Positions 63,208 through 64,000 of a stretch of DNA of 64,000 bases are shown here, piece by piece (the first letter of the stretch is position 1; every line of letters starts with the position of its first letter). Made by a program: the position numbers and the translations under genes. The notes under the pieces are model-generated. The model saw nothing but the letters and a program-made list of their open reading frames with translations, searched no databases and was not told where the DNA came from. This DNA comes from Lysinibacillus sp. B2A1. GTDB taxonomy: Bacteria; Bacillota; Bacilli; Bacillales_A; Planococcaceae. The stretch lies in assembly GCA_002973635.1 (NCBI GenBank), contig CP027224.1, positions 3,606,501 to 3,670,500 of the forward strand, read 5' to 3'.

Positions 63208-64000
63208 GCTATTCAGTTGTTAAGGAATCGTGTTTACTTCACATTCCTTATAGCTTACTAGTATTAATTGTAAAGTAGTATTTTTCCAAAGTCAATTACC
63301 ACAATATATAGTATATTCCTAAAAAAATACTTTCTTCATTAAATAATTGGAAAAATGATTGTTACGATTATTGTTTGAAATTGTATGACATATATTTTCA
63401 ACAAGCCACTTTATCCTATTAACTGCTTTTCAGTTGGTTCCGTATCATGATTTTGAAGCCCCTCATAAATATTTGCATGTTTTACAAAAGAACTTTCATT
63501 TCATCCCTCCATTTTGCATTTGCATGGATATAATAATAAGCTCAAAATAGAGATACATTAAATACCTTTTAGCTTTTCATAATATTGAATATCTATAACT
63601 TACAAGCCATCAATAATCAAACACCCCACCATTTTCAGGTCTTGTCGAATGGGTAGCACATCATTCTTTATTGAGCTCATACAAAATACATGTACCTGAA
63701 TATCTTTGATGATTCTTTAATTCAAATAGCTATAGGTATTGATATAAACTTCCTTGCTATTCTTCAATTCATACATGTACCCAGCAAGCCTTTGACCCTT
63801 CTCATGGTAATCTGTCCATTTCGCACCCCTTCTTCTTTTGCATAACAAAAAAGCCTCGCATAAGTGCGGGCTTTTATAATCTTGAAAGTGTCACAGGCAA
63901 TGGGCCATTTAATTCAACGTTGTACAAATGTTGTAAACTCCATAAGTTATATTTATAGTAGAATCTAAAAATTCACTTTTTCTACCTTTCTTCTATTACA
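63208..64000. other. Intergenic region with terminator and gene scrap
   Basis: AT-rich spacer that contains the riboswitch-2 promoter. Minus-strand codons at about 63717-63835 (AKWTDYHEKGQRLAGYMYEL, VYINTYSYLN and stop) look coding but have no start. A strong terminator AAAGCC(T)CGCA / TGCGGGCTTT with T tail lies at 63847-63876, consistent with transcription entering from the right. Nothing else is recognised. Confidence 0.45.

Noticed and set aside
63717..63835. Integrase end (INTYSYLN) near the right edge
   Set aside because: The resemblance to NTYSHL is limited to a few residues; the preceding sequence does not fit an integrase.

Overview
The window looks like chromosome from a low-GC, spore-forming Bacillota of the Bacillaceae/Planococcaceae type, most likely Lysinibacillus or a close relative. 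The grounds are AT-rich DNA, strong GGAGG ribosome binding sites, an S-layer-homology (SLH) protein, a YjcZ-type sporulation protein, the Bacillus-type genes ykuS, yozE, ypmS, dfrA and deoD, and TTG/GTG starts placed behind good Shine-Dalgarno (SD) sequences. I see no rRNA, tRNA or CRISPR array.

Layout. 1-20 kb is mostly ordinary chromosome: a truncated sensor kinase, TetR and small membrane proteins, a TlpA-type thioredoxin, an SLH protein divergent from an OmpR-type two-component pair, a MATE exporter, an HTH/DUF6773 pair, a Crp-like regulator divergent from a HAD phosphatase plus LD-carboxypeptidase pair. 20-30 kb is accessory: an MBL-fold protein followed by many small orphan genes, several of families used as immunity proteins in polymorphic toxin systems (SUKH-like, DUF3885), plus relics of insertion sequences.

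30.2-32.1 kb holds the most striking locus. A single gene fuses a branched-polyamine synthase (BpsA-like aminopropyltransferase) through a four-cysteine ribbon to a complete S-adenosylmethionine decarboxylase (SpeD). It is preceded by a sigma-A-type promoter and a structured leader of about 245 nt in which an outer helix, a 14-bp antiterminator and a strong intrinsic terminator are mutually exclusive. This is the architecture of a riboswitch or attenuator, and I recognise no known class.

32-43 kb is a graveyard of mobile elements: decayed phage terminase genes, a HicA/HicB toxin-antitoxin pair, duplicated small membrane proteins, IS3-like relics, a toxin-like ORF with a DUF4288 partner, and secreted proteins. 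Two copies of the deoD 3' end (71 bp, 5 mismatches), each preceded by a tyrosine-integrase C-terminal stub, show that elements integrated repeatedly, in tandem, at the 3' end of deoD.

43-64 kb returns to core genes: deoD, yozE, a chemotaxis receptor, the msrA/msrB/ypmS/GDSL-lipase/DegV cluster, a hemolysin III protein, dfrA, an esterase, an rRNA methyltransferase, a GNAT, an S9 peptidase, a cobalamin-riboswitch operon (binding protein plus a nitrite-reductase-like protein), and a Tet(M)-like ribosomal GTPase. A second cobalamin riboswitch controls only a 43-codon ORF followed by a terminator. A tandem repeat of exactly 21 bp period lies between convergent genes at about 61.65-62.0 kb.

Several genes (HPP, MerR, a small membrane protein, the toxin-like ORF) are broken by apparent single-base indels in or beside homopolymer runs, so some pseudogenes here may be assembly errors.
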